In this document: piece by piece, positions 1 to 7,982 of the stretch
How positions within the stretch are numbered: the first letter of the stretch is position 1
How the letters are laid out: every line of letters starts with the position of its first letter
Origin: Streptomyces pseudovenezuelae
GTDB taxonomy: Bacteria; Actinomycetota; Actinomycetes; Streptomycetales; Streptomycetaceae
Direction: 5' to 3'
Assembly (NCBI RefSeq): GCF_029892565.1
Contig: NZ_JARXVH010000002.1
Coordinates: 536,501 to 600,500 of the forward strand
DNA length: 64,000 nt
Program-made: the position numbers and the translations under genes
The notes under the pieces: generated by a model
The model's input: only the letters and a program-made list of their open reading frames with translations
What the model was told of the DNA's origin: nothing
Databases searched by the model: none

Positions 1-37
1 CGTCACGGCGGACGCCGATCGCCGCCGAGCCGCTCAC
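1..37 (-). CDS. 5' end of a gene running off the left edge
   Basis: A GTG at 37 overlaps the stop of the upstream CoA-transferase gene in a GTGA arrangement and opens a frame of twelve codons (V-S-G-S-A-A-I-G-V-R-R-D) before the window ends. The overlap implies a co-transcribed downstream gene. Nothing about its function can be seen. Confidence 0.35.
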   Translation of the reverse strand, partial: MSGSAAIGVRRD

Positions 38-1242
38 CGTACGGCCCCCGCGGTGTGCAACTCCGCGATCTCGGCCGCGCTGTAGCCGGACTCGGCGAGC
101 ACCTCGTCGGTGTGTTGTCCGAGCAGTGGGGGCGCGGTGCGGATGGACGCGGGCGTGCCGCTCAGCTTCAACGGGGAGGCGACTGTGCGTAGTTGGCCGG
201 CCGTGGGGTGGTGCAGTTCCTGGACCATCGCGCGGGCCACGGCCTGCTCGCTGGTCAGCGCCTCCTCGACGGTACTGATGGGCGCGCAGGGCACCCCCGC
301 GGAGTTGAGTGCTTCGGCCCACTGGGCGCAGTCGCGACGGGCGAGCGCGGACTCCAGGAGCGGGATGAGTTCCGTGCGGTGGCGTACCCGGTCGGGGTTG
401 GTTGCGAATCGAGGGTCGTGGGCGAGGTCCGGAAGGCCGACGGTCTCAGTGAGCCTGCGCCACAGCCGGTCGTTTCCGGCGGCGATCATCACGTGCCCGT
501 CGGCCGCGGCCAGTGCCTCGTACGGGACGATCGTCGGATGCGCCGTGCCGTGCGGTCCCGGTGCGACACCGGTGGTGAAGTATCCGCCGGCCACGTAGGT
601 GAGCCAGGCCAACTGCCCGTCGAGCAGCGAGATGTCGATGTGCTGGCCGCGACCGCTGGACCGGCGTGCGTACAGGGCGGTCAGGATGCCGATCGTCGCC
701 CACATGCCGGCACCGATGTCGGCGGTGGCGATGCCGGGGCGCATGGGTGGGCCTCCTGCTTCGCCGGTGATGCTCATCATGCCGCTCTGGGCCTGGGCGA
801 TGGCGTCGTAGCCGGGCCTGGAAGCCCAGGGTCCGGTCTGGCCGTAACCGGAGATGGAGGCGTACACCAGACCCGGGTTGCGTAAGGAGAGTTCCGGGTA
901 GCCCAGGCCCAGACGATCGGCGCTGCCGGGGCGGAAGTTCTCGACCAGGACGTCTGCGCGGTCGGCGAGGCGCAGTACGAACTCGCGTCCCTGAGCCGTC
1001 TTGAGGTCGACGCTGACACCGCGCTTGTTGCGGTTCGCGGCCAGGAAGTAGGAGGCCTCGGTGCCTTGGAACGGCGGGCCCCAATGGCGGGTGTCGTCGC
1101 CGCCCTTGGTGTCCTCGACCTTGATGACGTCGGCGCCCAGATCGGCCAGGACCATCGTGGCGAGCGGGCCGGAGAGGATGCGGGACAGGTCCAGGACGCG
1201 GATCCCAGTGAGGGCTCCGTCGGGCGATTCGGTCGAATTCAT
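34..1242 (-). CDS. Family III (CaiB/BaiF) CoA-transferase
   Basis: The 402-residue product moves CoA between carboxylic acids through an enzyme-bound anhydride, presumably in the cytoplasm for acyl-CoA catabolism. The sequence opens with the family signature GIRVLDLSRILSGP, then LADLGADVIKVE, and carries GYDAIAQAQSG, which contains the Asp expected to be the catalytic carboxylate. Length fits the family (about 400). The ATG at 1242 is preferred over the upstream one at 1299 because AGAAAGG lies upstream and the family motif starts 16 residues later. The gene is divergent from the FadR-type regulator at 1402, its probable controller. The acid substrate cannot be read from the sequence. Confidence 0.88.
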   Translation of the reverse strand: MNSTESPDGALTGIRVLDLSRILSGPLATMVLADLGADVIKVEDTKGGDDTRHWGPPFQGTEASYFLAANRNKRGVSVDLKTAQGREFVLRLADRADVLVENFRPGSADRLGLGYPELSLRNPGLVYASISGYGQTGPWASRPGYDAIAQAQSGMMSITGEAGGPPMRPGIATADIGAGMWATIGILTALYARRSSGRGQHIDISLLDGQLAWLTYVAGGYFTTGVAPGPHGTAHPTIVPYEALAAADGHVMIAAGNDRLWRRLTETVGLPDLAHDPRFATNPDRVRHRTELIPLLESALARRDCAQWAEALNSAGVPCAPISTVEEALTSEQAVARAMVQELHHPTAGQLRTVASPLKLSGTPASIRTAPPLLGQHTDEVLAESGYSAAEIAELHTAGAVR

Positions 1243-1291
1243 ACCTGGATGGGCCTTTCTGGAGCAGGTGTTGCCTGATCGAGAAATTGGA

Positions 1292-1313
1292 TGGACCACT
1301 GGACCACTGGACC
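1292..1313. promoter_or_regulatory. Tandem 8-bp repeats between CoA-transferase and GntR genes
   Basis: The divergent intergenic region holds TGGACCAC twice in direct succession, followed by a partial third TGGACC. Iterated 8-bp units between a GntR-family regulator and its divergent neighbour are a reasonable operator candidate. This is inferred from position and repetition only. Confidence 0.35.
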
Positions 1314-1401
1314 GATGGGCTAGAGTGTCAGACCCGCACCAATCGCTGTCAAGGGGTCGCGTTGAACCCCAACAGCTTTACGGGGAAGGGAATTTGCGCC
1401 T

Positions 1402-2115
1402 GTGCCCGATGCGATGCGCCCGCTGCCACGGCCCCGTCTGTATGAGCAAGTGGTGGAGCGGCTGCGGGAGTACGTACAGAGCGAAGGGCTGCACGCGGGC
1501 GACCGGCTGCCTCCCGAACGCGACCTCGCCGAGTGGCTCGGCGTGAGCCGCACCTCCGTACGGCAGGCGATCGTGGCCCTCGAGGTCCAGGGCCTCGTGG
1601 ACACCCGGCACGGCGGCGGCACCTATCTGTTGCGCGACCGGCTCGACGCGGAACCGCTGGAGACGATGATCGACCGGCGGCGTCGGCTGCCGGATGTCCT
1701 GGACGCCCGGGACGCGCTGGAGACCAAACTCGCGGCGCTCGCGGCCATGCGCCGTACGGACGAGGACCTGGCGGAGATCGATGCGGCGCTCACCGCGATG
1801 AGCAAGGCAGTTGAGCGCGGCGAACTGGGAGCTCCCGAGGACCAGCGCTTCCATGCGGCCGTGACCGCGGCTGGCCACAGCGCACTGCTCGGCGACTTCA
1901 TGGCGGAGATCTCACTGTCCATCGCGGAAAGCCGGACAGAGTCGCTGCGTCAGCCCGGCCGTCCGACGCAGTCCCTCGCACAGCACCGGCTCATCGCCGA
2001 TGCGATACGCGCGGGCGACGCCGAAGCCGCCGCCCGTGCCATGCACCATCACGTCGTCACCGTCGGCCACGTCAAACTGCTGGGCTGGACAACGGACGAC
2101 GAGAACGGCTCCTGA
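1402..2115 (+). CDS. FadR-type GntR-family transcriptional regulator
   Basis: The 237-residue protein has an N-terminal winged helix (about residues 12-75: LYEQVVERLREYV, DRLPPERDLAEWLGVSRTSVRQAI, GLVDTRHGGGTYL), diagnostic of GntR regulators, then an all-helical FCD effector domain (about 90-230), which places it in the FadR subfamily. FCD domains usually bind small carboxylic acids, which fits control of the divergent CoA-transferase gene. The GTG at 1402 is chosen because GGGGAAGGGA precedes it at suitable spacing. The inducer is unknown. Confidence 0.9.
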   Translation: MPDAMRPLPRPRLYEQVVERLREYVQSEGLHAGDRLPPERDLAEWLGVSRTSVRQAIVALEVQGLVDTRHGGGTYLLRDRLDAEPLETMIDRRRRLPDVLDARDALETKLAALAAMRRTDEDLAEIDAALTAMSKAVERGELGAPEDQRFHAAVTAAGHSALLGDFMAEISLSIAESRTESLRQPGRPTQSLAQHRLIADAIRAGDAEAAARAMHHHVVTVGHVKLLGWTTDDENGS

Positions 2116-2200
2116 TCCGGGGCACGGGAAGTTCAGTGGAGCGCACTGCGGCCCTGAACCTGGGGAAACCCCTCCTGGACCCTCACCCCACAAGACAGAC

Positions 2201-2296
2201 GACCCAACCGCCTCGTACCCCGTCATCGGCCTCGCCGGTTGCGCGGCCCTCGCCTTCGCCCTGCCCCTGAGCACCGTCATCTCCGGCACCGGCTGA
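2201..2296 (+). pseudogene. Remnant: C-terminus of an APC-type amino-acid permease
   Basis: The frame ending at the stop at 2296 reads ...SYPVIGLAGCAALAFALPLSTV..., which resembles the last transmembrane segment of Streptomyces amino-acid permeases. No upstream permease sequence is present in any frame; the FadR-type gene ends 85 bases earlier. It is read as a stranded 3' fragment. The assignment rests on recall of the family and is tentative. Confidence 0.35.
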
Positions 2297-2962
2297 AGCC
2301 CGTGCCACAGCGGCGGTAGACGACGACCTCGGCTGCGGCGTCGTTGGGCGCAGGCCAGGCCGGGAGTGTGGCCAGGCCCAGGCTCGTGAGGTAAGTCGAG
2401 CGGGTAGGACTCCGTCAGGTGACGTGCGGGAACGCAGACCCCGCGACTGTCGGCCCGGCGAACCGCCGGGTGGGCTCGCGCAGGTCGACGCTGTGGCCCT
2501 TGCCGCCGGTCGGTGAGACCGGCGGCGAGGGTCCGCGAACAACGCTGACTGGGAGCGGTACCTTCAGCTGCTCGCAGTGATCAACGGCTGGTCGCCCCCG
2601 GAAAGCCTGGCACCGGTACTCGACTGGTTCATCCAGGCCCTGCGTGCCCCGGATATCGGGGTAGCGACGCGGTGTGGCCGGGCCGGTTCACGTCACGCTG
2701 CCTTCGCCTGGACGGCGGGTTCCGGGCTGGACCGCGCCCTGGCGGCAACTTCCGAGGGTCGGCGCGGCCGCCGGTACCGCGGGAGGCGATGCCGCGCGGC
2801 TTGACGTCGACCGGCCCACCGCAGCCGCCGGACTCTTCCCGGTATCACGCTGCACGGCAGCCAGGACGGTGTCGACATCCTGCTCAGCCACCAGGAGGTA
2901 CAGGCCACAGACGGCTCGGCCCCTGCTTCCCGAGTGAGGCAGAGGGCCGAGCCGTCTCCCCG
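2297..2962. other. Gene-free stretch with short coding-like scraps
   Basis: No intact gene is visible. Two pieces on the plus strand keep coding character: about 2553-2665 (reading ADWERYLQLLAVINGWSPPE and on to ALRAPDIG) and about 2840-2935 (reading GITLHGSQDGVDILLSHQEV). They lie in different frames and have no supported start or stop. They are probably debris of decayed genes whose family I do not recognise. Confidence 0.3.
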
Positions 2963-3195
2963 TCAGGCGAGCGGCGGAAGCTGTTCGCCCTGGACGGCCT
3001 GGAGGTCGATCCCGACGCGGAGCGTGGTGCCGATGGCGGCCATGCCGGCCTGGACGACCTGGTTGTGGTTCGTCGCGAAGTCCTCGCGCGGCAGTTCCAC
3101 GGTGGCCCGGAACGCGGCCCATGGGCCGCCCCACGGGTCGGGACCGGTGCCGAGGCCAGGTCCAGGTCAACGACCCGGGCCTTGTTTGTTTCCTG
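2963..3195 (-). pseudogene. Frameshifted remnant of a YceI-family protein
   Basis: The 3' part reads DPWGGPWAAFRATVELPRED..., then a QAGMAAIGTTLRVGIDL strand ending at a stop at 2963. This matches the C-terminal half of YceI lipocalin-like proteins (DPWGG, REDFG and VKITLD-like strands). The preceding strand, VVDLDLASAP, is in a different frame, so at least one frameshift separates them, and the N-terminal half is missing. YceI proteins bind isoprenoid-like molecules; this copy cannot be functional. Confidence 0.5.
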
Positions 3196-3297
3196 ACCGC
3201 CGACGCCGACGCCGACGCCGGCGCGGGGGCCGACGGCCCGGCGCGCACGCCACGGGTGGGTGGCGTTGCTGCCGGGCCGTCGGTCACTCACGCGGTC

Positions 3298-5076
3298 TCA
3301 CTTCCTGTGCGAAGCCCTGCGGCGGCGTCCGCGAAGCGCCAGCATGCCGCCGGCAGCGATGACCAGCAGGCCACCGAGGGCGCTGTACGTGACAGTGGTG
3401 CTCACCCCGGTGGAAGCCAGGCCGCCGGACGTGCTGCTCGGGGTCGTCCCGTCGACGGGTGCGCCGATCTCCCCCTGCGCGCGGGTGCCGGTCGTGCCGG
3501 AGACGACCGGCGCGGCGGCGGTCGGCGTGGGGGCGGGTGTCGGCTTGGCGACGCCGGCGGTCCCCGACGCGGACTTCATCTGGAGAGTCGTGATCGAGTA
3601 CGGCGGCAGCGTCTGTGCGGCCGCCGTGCCCCGCTTCGCCGTGGTCAGGGCGGTGCCGCCCTGGGCGTACGAAACGGTCGTGACCGCGCCTGCGGCCGGG
3701 GTGAATCCGGCGTACGAGAGCGACACCTGCGCCGCTTTCTGCGGGCTCTTGTTGATCAGCATGACGTTCAGACCGCCGTTGCTGCTCCGTACCGCGTGCA
3801 CAGCAACCGACGCGTTGCCCGAGGACGACTTGACCATGGTGTCGCCGGGCTGCGCCAGTGCGGTCAGCGAGCGGATGCCCCAGTAGGTGGGAAAGGGCGT
3901 ATCGCGCGGCGGTTCGCACTTCCCCCCGGCGCAGGTGCCGGCGGAGAGCACGCCCCCGTCCTGGTAGTCGGTCTGGCCGTTGACGGTGGTGGGTGCTTGG
4001 TCCGTGCCGTTGTGCAGGTTCCACCAGTCCACGTGGGTGGCACCTTGCTCGAACCAGGTCATGTAGGTGTCCGGCGCGAACAAGGCCGCGGCCTGGCTGG
4101 TCTGGGCGGGCGAGCCGACCGCACCGTTCTCGGTGACCGCGATCTCCACCGAAGCGGCACGCGAGCCCGCGTACTGGGCGATCAGCGAGCGCAGCGTGGA
4201 CCTGACACCGGCGATCCGGGAGGGGGTGTTCAGCAGGTCGGCAGTGGTGGTGCCGCCCGGATACCAGTGGACGATGACGAAGTCGATCGAGCGTCCCGCG
4301 ATGGAGAGCACCGTGTGGTTCCAGTCGGCGCTGTCACCGGGAGCCTTCTCCGTATCCGGCCAGCCGCCGGGGGTGGTGAGCACCGCTCCGATCTTCACCT
4401 TCGGGTCCACGGCCTTCATCGCCTTCGCGTAGGCGACCAGGTTCTTCGCGTACGCCGTCGGGCTTTTGTCGGCGTGCTTGTCAAGTTCCCAGCCCTTGCC
4501 GTTGCCGTAGTGCCCGTTGCCGTAGACCTCGTTGCCGATCTCCCAGTACTTCACGCCGTAGCCTTTGTCGACGTTGGCGTACTTGACCCAGTCGGCGGCC
4601 TCCTGGGGGGTGCCGGAACCGTAGTTCGCGGTCAGGATCGGCTGGGCGCTGACCTTCTTCGCAGTGGCCATGAAGTGGTCGAAGTCGGTGTTGGGCGCGA
4701 TCCAGCCGCCGTCGTCCATGGTGTGGGTCTTCCAGTGGTAGGCGTCCGCGCCGGAGCCGCCGGGAAAGCGCAGTTGCCGAACTCCCGCGGCTTTCATCAG
4801 CGATGTCACCTTGGCGGTGCCCATGTTCTCGTCGCCGACGCCCGTGTTGAGGCCGGCGCCGCTGCTGGGCACCGTGCCCAAGGAGGTACCGGCATCCACA
4901 CGGATGCCGACCGTCGACGCGGCGCCCGCGCTGGGCGCCAGGGCGCCGACACCGGCCGAGGCGGCGAGCACCGCCACCGCCCCCACGACACAATGCCGGA
5001 GCATCCGGCTACGGCGGCGGGGCGTGCGACCCCGAGGCATCGGCTGCTCGGCGGATCTCGGGTCGTCTGATGACAC
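3298..5076 (-). CDS. Secreted, sortase-anchored clan-A glycoside hydrolase (arabinofuranosidase-like)
   Basis: The 592-residue protein has an N-terminal signal (arginine-rich start, hydrophobic core, ALAPSAGAA), a (beta/alpha)8-type hydrolase domain and a C-terminal sorting signal. YWEIGNEVYG carries the likely acid/base Glu and VTENGAV the likely nucleophile, as in retaining clan GH-A enzymes of the GH51/GH39 kind. The C-terminus has LASTG, a hydrophobic helix and a basic tail (RGRRRR), matching the LAXTG signal of Streptomyces class E sortases. The product is therefore probably displayed on the cell wall and attacks plant-type polysaccharide; exact substrate is open. The GTG at 5076 is chosen for GGAG six bases upstream. 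Confidence 0.8.
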   Translation of the reverse strand: MSSDDPRSAEQPMPRGRTPRRRSRMLRHCVVGAVAVLAASAGVGALAPSAGAASTVGIRVDAGTSLGTVPSSGAGLNTGVGDENMGTAKVTSLMKAAGVRQLRFPGGSGADAYHWKTHTMDDGGWIAPNTDFDHFMATAKKVSAQPILTANYGSGTPQEAADWVKYANVDKGYGVKYWEIGNEVYGNGHYGNGKGWELDKHADKSPTAYAKNLVAYAKAMKAVDPKVKIGAVLTTPGGWPDTEKAPGDSADWNHTVLSIAGRSIDFVIVHWYPGGTTTADLLNTPSRIAGVRSTLRSLIAQYAGSRAASVEIAVTENGAVGSPAQTSQAAALFAPDTYMTWFEQGATHVDWWNLHNGTDQAPTTVNGQTDYQDGGVLSAGTCAGGKCEPPRDTPFPTYWGIRSLTALAQPGDTMVKSSSGNASVAVHAVRSSNGGLNVMLINKSPQKAAQVSLSYAGFTPAAGAVTTVSYAQGGTALTTAKRGTAAAQTLPPYSITTLQMKSASGTAGVAKPTPAPTPTAAAPVVSGTTGTRAQGEIGAPVDGTTPSSTSGGLASTGVSTTVTYSALGGLLVIAAGGMLALRGRRRRASHRK

Positions 5077-5442
5077 GTGGGGCTCCGATCGGATGTTGAC
5101 ACAGAGGGCATAGCGCCGCTGACCACGGCTCGCCCTCGTCGGTACACCCCTTAGTGGCCACTCAGAGCGGAAAGGTTGCCATCTCAATTACTTTTTCGAC
5201 TTTACCGACCGCAGGAGCTCAGATACCGGCTCTGAACTGCGACGATTCATAGACTGCATGTTCGCGACGGCGAGTTGGGGGCATTGTTGTTGCTCGCGCG
5301 TGTGGTGGTCGTGCCTCGAGCGGAGATGTGATGCGGGTGCGCTCAGAAGATCCGGGCCGACTGGCCAACCCCGACAAAGCGAGTCTGGTGGAGGCTTTGT
5401 AGGAGCCAGTTTCACGGACGGAGAGCATCCAACCCAGTGGCC
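5077..5442. other. Intergenic region upstream of the anchored hydrolase
   Basis: No gene is supported. The part nearest the hydrolase is less GC-rich than its surroundings and contains a perfect 10-bp palindrome, AGTGGCCACT (5153-5162), about 75 bases upstream of the hydrolase start, a plausible regulator site. The rest shows nothing recognisable. Confidence 0.4.
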
Positions 5443-6295
5443 TCAGCCGCCGGAATGGGTCCAGTGGCCGCGGCGCAGGGCGGCGATGAAGGCGGCGCCG
5501 TTGGGGGTGCCGATGCCGGTCATGGTGTCGTAGCCCTTGGCGGTCACCTGCTGGGTGTCGGGGCGTTTCTGGGCGTCGAAGACGTCGACGTTCGCGCTGG
5601 TGGAGGTGTCGTCGGGCGCGATGTACGCGGCCCGGTCGCGCTGCGGCGTGGACGTGCTAATCGGTAGGGCGTCGTGGAACGCATGGGTGCGGGCCAGGCG
5701 GTAGAGCAGCGGGTTGATGAAGCCGTAGGGCGACTTCCGTCCTTGCTGGGCGTCGGCGACGAGGCCCGCGACCAGCGGGGTGGCCAGGCTGGTGCCGGCA
5801 CTCGACACGGTGCGGTAGCGCCCTGGGTTCCCGTGGCTGTCCGTGTCGGTGTAGCCGGTCAGTATGCCGGTGTCGGGGTCGGCGGCGATGTCGGGCACGG
5901 CCCGGCCGAGCACCGTCTTGTGGGCCACCTTGCCCCGAGCCATCGACGCCGGGACGACGCCCTTCTGGTACGACGGCTGCCGGTATACGTCGCTGACGCC
6001 CCCGCCCCCGCCCCCGCCGCCTCCGCTGACGCCGAGGTCGGTCCGCTTGCCGCTGCTCAGCGAACCGAGGTCGTCGGACCAGCCGGTCTCGAACACGCGG
6101 TTCTTCGCGGCCCCGATGCCCAGGGTGGTGCCACCGACCACCACCGCGTACGGGTCGGAGTCGGTGACGGTGAGGCCCGGGGTGTCGCCGGAGGCGAAGC
6201 ACATGCTGACCCCCTCGGCTGCGGCCCGCACGTCGATGGCGTACACGATCCGCGCGCGCCCGAAACCGCAGCCCGCCCGATCCCTTCAGCTCACC
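5443..6295 (-). pseudogene. 5'-truncated sedolisin (S53) serine peptidase
   Basis: About 267 codons of the C-terminal half of an S53 peptidase remain: FASGD, DPYAVVVGGTTLGIG, FETGW, RAVPDIAADPDTG, and the catalytic-Ser motif SSAGTSLATP, ending normally at 5443. The prodomain and the part carrying the catalytic Glu/Asp are absent, and an in-frame stop and unrelated sequence begin near 6295. Such peptidases are secreted acid proteases with a long prodomain (500-600 residues in all), so this copy is a broken gene. The break lies just outside the repeat/tRNA-half region, so integration-linked truncation is plausible. A run of nine glycines is unusual. Confidence 0.7.
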
Positions 6296-6358
6296 CTGGA
6301 AGAAGGCGACTGAGCCGGATGGGCTGACGAGACAATGTCTGGCCTGCGAAAACGGCCA

Positions 6359-6395
6359 CAGAGGCTCCGCCCCGGAACTCGGGGCGGAGCCTCTG
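6359..6395. terminator. 15-bp perfect stem-loop
   Basis: CAGAGGCTCCGCCCC (6359-6373) and its exact reverse complement (6381-6395) enclose a seven-base loop. A GC-rich perfect stem of this length would stop transcription from either side. The left arm sequence recurs alone at 22747-22762. Confidence 0.6.
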
Positions 6396-6487
6396 CACGG
6401 TGGAAGGGAAATCTGCTGCGGGCGAGTTCGAGGCGCACTCCTGAGTTGGGGCGATCGTCTCGGAAGCTGGTTGAGCCTGCCCTTCCA

Positions 6488-6895
6488 GGACGCGTTCTGG
6501 ACGCAGGTTGGACACAGGGATAGGAAAAGACTGACACGGGCCGAGAAGGACTGAGGTACCTAACCGCGTCTGACCTGGGAAAACGGCCAAGATGAGCATT
6601 GATCGACAAGGGCCGCCAAGATCCTCAAGGACTCATAATCCGTCGGCCGTGGGTTCGAGTCCCACCCGCCCCACTATGCACCCCTGTGACCTGCGGAAAC
6701 GTCTCATCTGGGGTGCGGATTCAGGGCGTTGGCCCACGGGGCTCAATCCGCTGCTCGTGAGTTCGACTCCGTTGCCATCAGCATTGGTTGAGGTCGCTTT
6801 GACCTGCGCAGACGTATCAGCCCACGGCTGGAGGATGGCGTCGTGGGCGGGCTGTGCGAGCGTCTGGACGTCGAATTCTGGACGCTGGCTGGACA
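6488..6895. repeat. Imperfect direct repeat, left copy (tRNA-half attachment region)
   Basis: This stretch is strongly similar to 15103-15515. The first ~190 bases are nearly collinear, and the similarity continues more weakly past the embedded tRNA 3' half. A ~35-base motif beginning TTCTGGACGC and running through TGGACAC and GGATC occurs on both sides of the tRNA half (about 6495 and 6876). Partial tRNA plus repeated flanks is the usual footprint of integrative elements that use a tRNA 3' end as attachment site. No integrase gene is visible. Confidence 0.55.
6627..6673 (+). other. 3' half of a tRNA with CAT anticodon (attachment-site remnant)
   Basis: The anticodon loop CTCATAA, the 3' anticodon strand TCCGT, a T-arm (GTGGG, TTCGAGT, CCCAC) and the acceptor strand ending CCGCCCCA are present. 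The 5' anticodon strand reads AAGGA instead of the expected ACGGA, and no D-arm or 5' acceptor precedes it. It is therefore a 3' half only, most like a Met-type CAT tRNA, and not a functional gene. Confidence 0.7.
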
Positions 6896-7139
6896 CGAGG
6901 ATCCGGAAGTGCTGCCCAGGGACCTTCGAGTGGGCGGCCTGCCGGGCCGGCGGGGCACGGACGCAGCCCGAATGGCGTGCGGTCCGAGTTGGGACGCGAA
7001 AGCAGCCCGTACTGGAAACGGCCCAGAGAGGACCGACAGGCGGGGCGGGAGCGGCCGGGCTGGGCGGCTCCCGCACATACAGCCGCCGGTCTTCCTGCTC
7101 ATCCCGTTCCTCCCGGGGCAGCGACGGCTATCGCTCAGG

Positions 7140-7265
7140 CGGGACGTGGTCCGCTGCCCGGGGCCGCCGAGCGCGTGCTGCTGCTGATCGCCGACGACGT
7201 GGCGTGGCTCGACGAGGCCGACGCGGCCGTCCTCGGGTTCGTCGTACGGCGCGTCACGGACGCTC
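7140..7265 (+). pseudogene. Remnant of a large LuxR (LAL/MalT-type) regulator ATPase domain
   Basis: A short plus-strand frame reads AERVLLLIADDVAWLDEADA and on to VLGFVVRR, matching the Walker-B region of the AAA-type ATPase domain of large LuxR regulators. Neither the Walker-A region nor the C-terminal helix-turn-helix is present. It directly abuts another remnant on the opposite strand. Confidence 0.45.
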
Positions 7266-7500
7266 CGATGTCGAGCACGACTTTGCCCGACAGCGCGGCG
7301 GCGGGAAAGCTCCCGGTAGGGAGCCGGCGGGATACTCACCACGACCCGGTCACCGGCGCGGGCCGCCTCCTCGGGTGTCGCGGCGCGGGCTCGCCGGCCG
7401 AGCTCGGCGGCCGTCTCTGCCAGGGTCTGGAGACCGCGGGATTTGGACAGGAGGACGTCGGCCGACCGCGATCGCGAGCCGGGCGAGGCTCGTGACGAAC
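7265..7500 (-). pseudogene. Remnant of an F420-dependent NADP oxidoreductase-like protein
   Basis: Minus-strand pieces read SLARLAIAVG, then ADVLLSKSRGLQTLAETAAE, RARAATPEEAARAGDRVVVS and finally SGKVVLDIGAS in shifted frames. Together they follow the Rossmann N-terminal half of NADP/F420 oxidoreductases (GN.G.ALARLA, SNSRGPETL, GKVVLD). At least two frameshifts and both ends missing make it a pseudogene. Confidence 0.5.
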
Positions 7501-7814
7501 GACGGCCTGCTGTGCCCCGATCTCACCGCCGAGGTCTGGTTCTGTTCAGCAGGTCCCTGAGCCAGGCCGCCCTGACGACCGGCGACAGCCATCCGGGCCA
7601 GGAGCGCCGCCTCCTCCTGCGCATCTCCCTCGACCGCCTCAGCAGCCGCAACACCGCACCCCTACGGGTCTCGGTGGCAGGGAGTACAGCTCTCACCGCA
7701 GCGGGCGCTGTTCGCGCGAAGACGCCGGATCAAGAAGAAGAGACCGACCTCTTGCGGGAGGTCAGGCTGGCCCGTTGGCCAACGATCCGGCCGTCGGCCA
7801 TGTAGGAGAAGCTC

Positions 7815-7868
7815 ATGGCCTGCACCGAGATCTTGTTGCCCAAGTGTCACCTGATGACCACCGGGTGA
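7815..7868 (+). CDS. 17-codon ORF with a good ribosome binding site
   Basis: TAGGAGAAGCTC precedes an ATG that opens MACTEILLPKCHLMTTG and then a stop. It lies 115 bases upstream of the carboxylesterase gene. It could be the stub of a decayed gene or a short upstream ORF; there is no similarity evidence for either. Confidence 0.2.
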   Translation: MACTEILLPKCHLMTTG

Positions 7869-7982
7869 CCGCCACCCGCCGGGCGGTTTGTCGGATCCCG
7901 GGAAACGATGAGAGACGTCACCGCGAGCAACCAGCCGCCGAAGCACCGCGCGAACGCCCGAACCGCGCTGGAAGGACATGAC

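Noticed and set aside
3121..5070. 649-codon plus-strand ORF antisense to the anchored hydrolase
   Set aside because: It is the reverse-strand shadow of a gene with signal peptide, catalytic motifs and sorting signal. Its own translation is low-complexity Gly/Arg/Val with no motif.
6488..6560. Possible integrase 3' end reading FWTQVGH and DRKRLTRAEK in the repeats
   Set aside because: The frame is short, both copies lack any upstream recombinase motif (R, HxxR, Y), and I could not link the peptide to a known integrase C-terminus.
6633..7076. Minus-strand ORF ending VGLEPTADGL (and its counterpart at 15249-15488)
   Set aside because: The ending is the tRNA 3' half read antisense, a known source of spurious annotated proteins. 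No codon bias or family supports either ORF.
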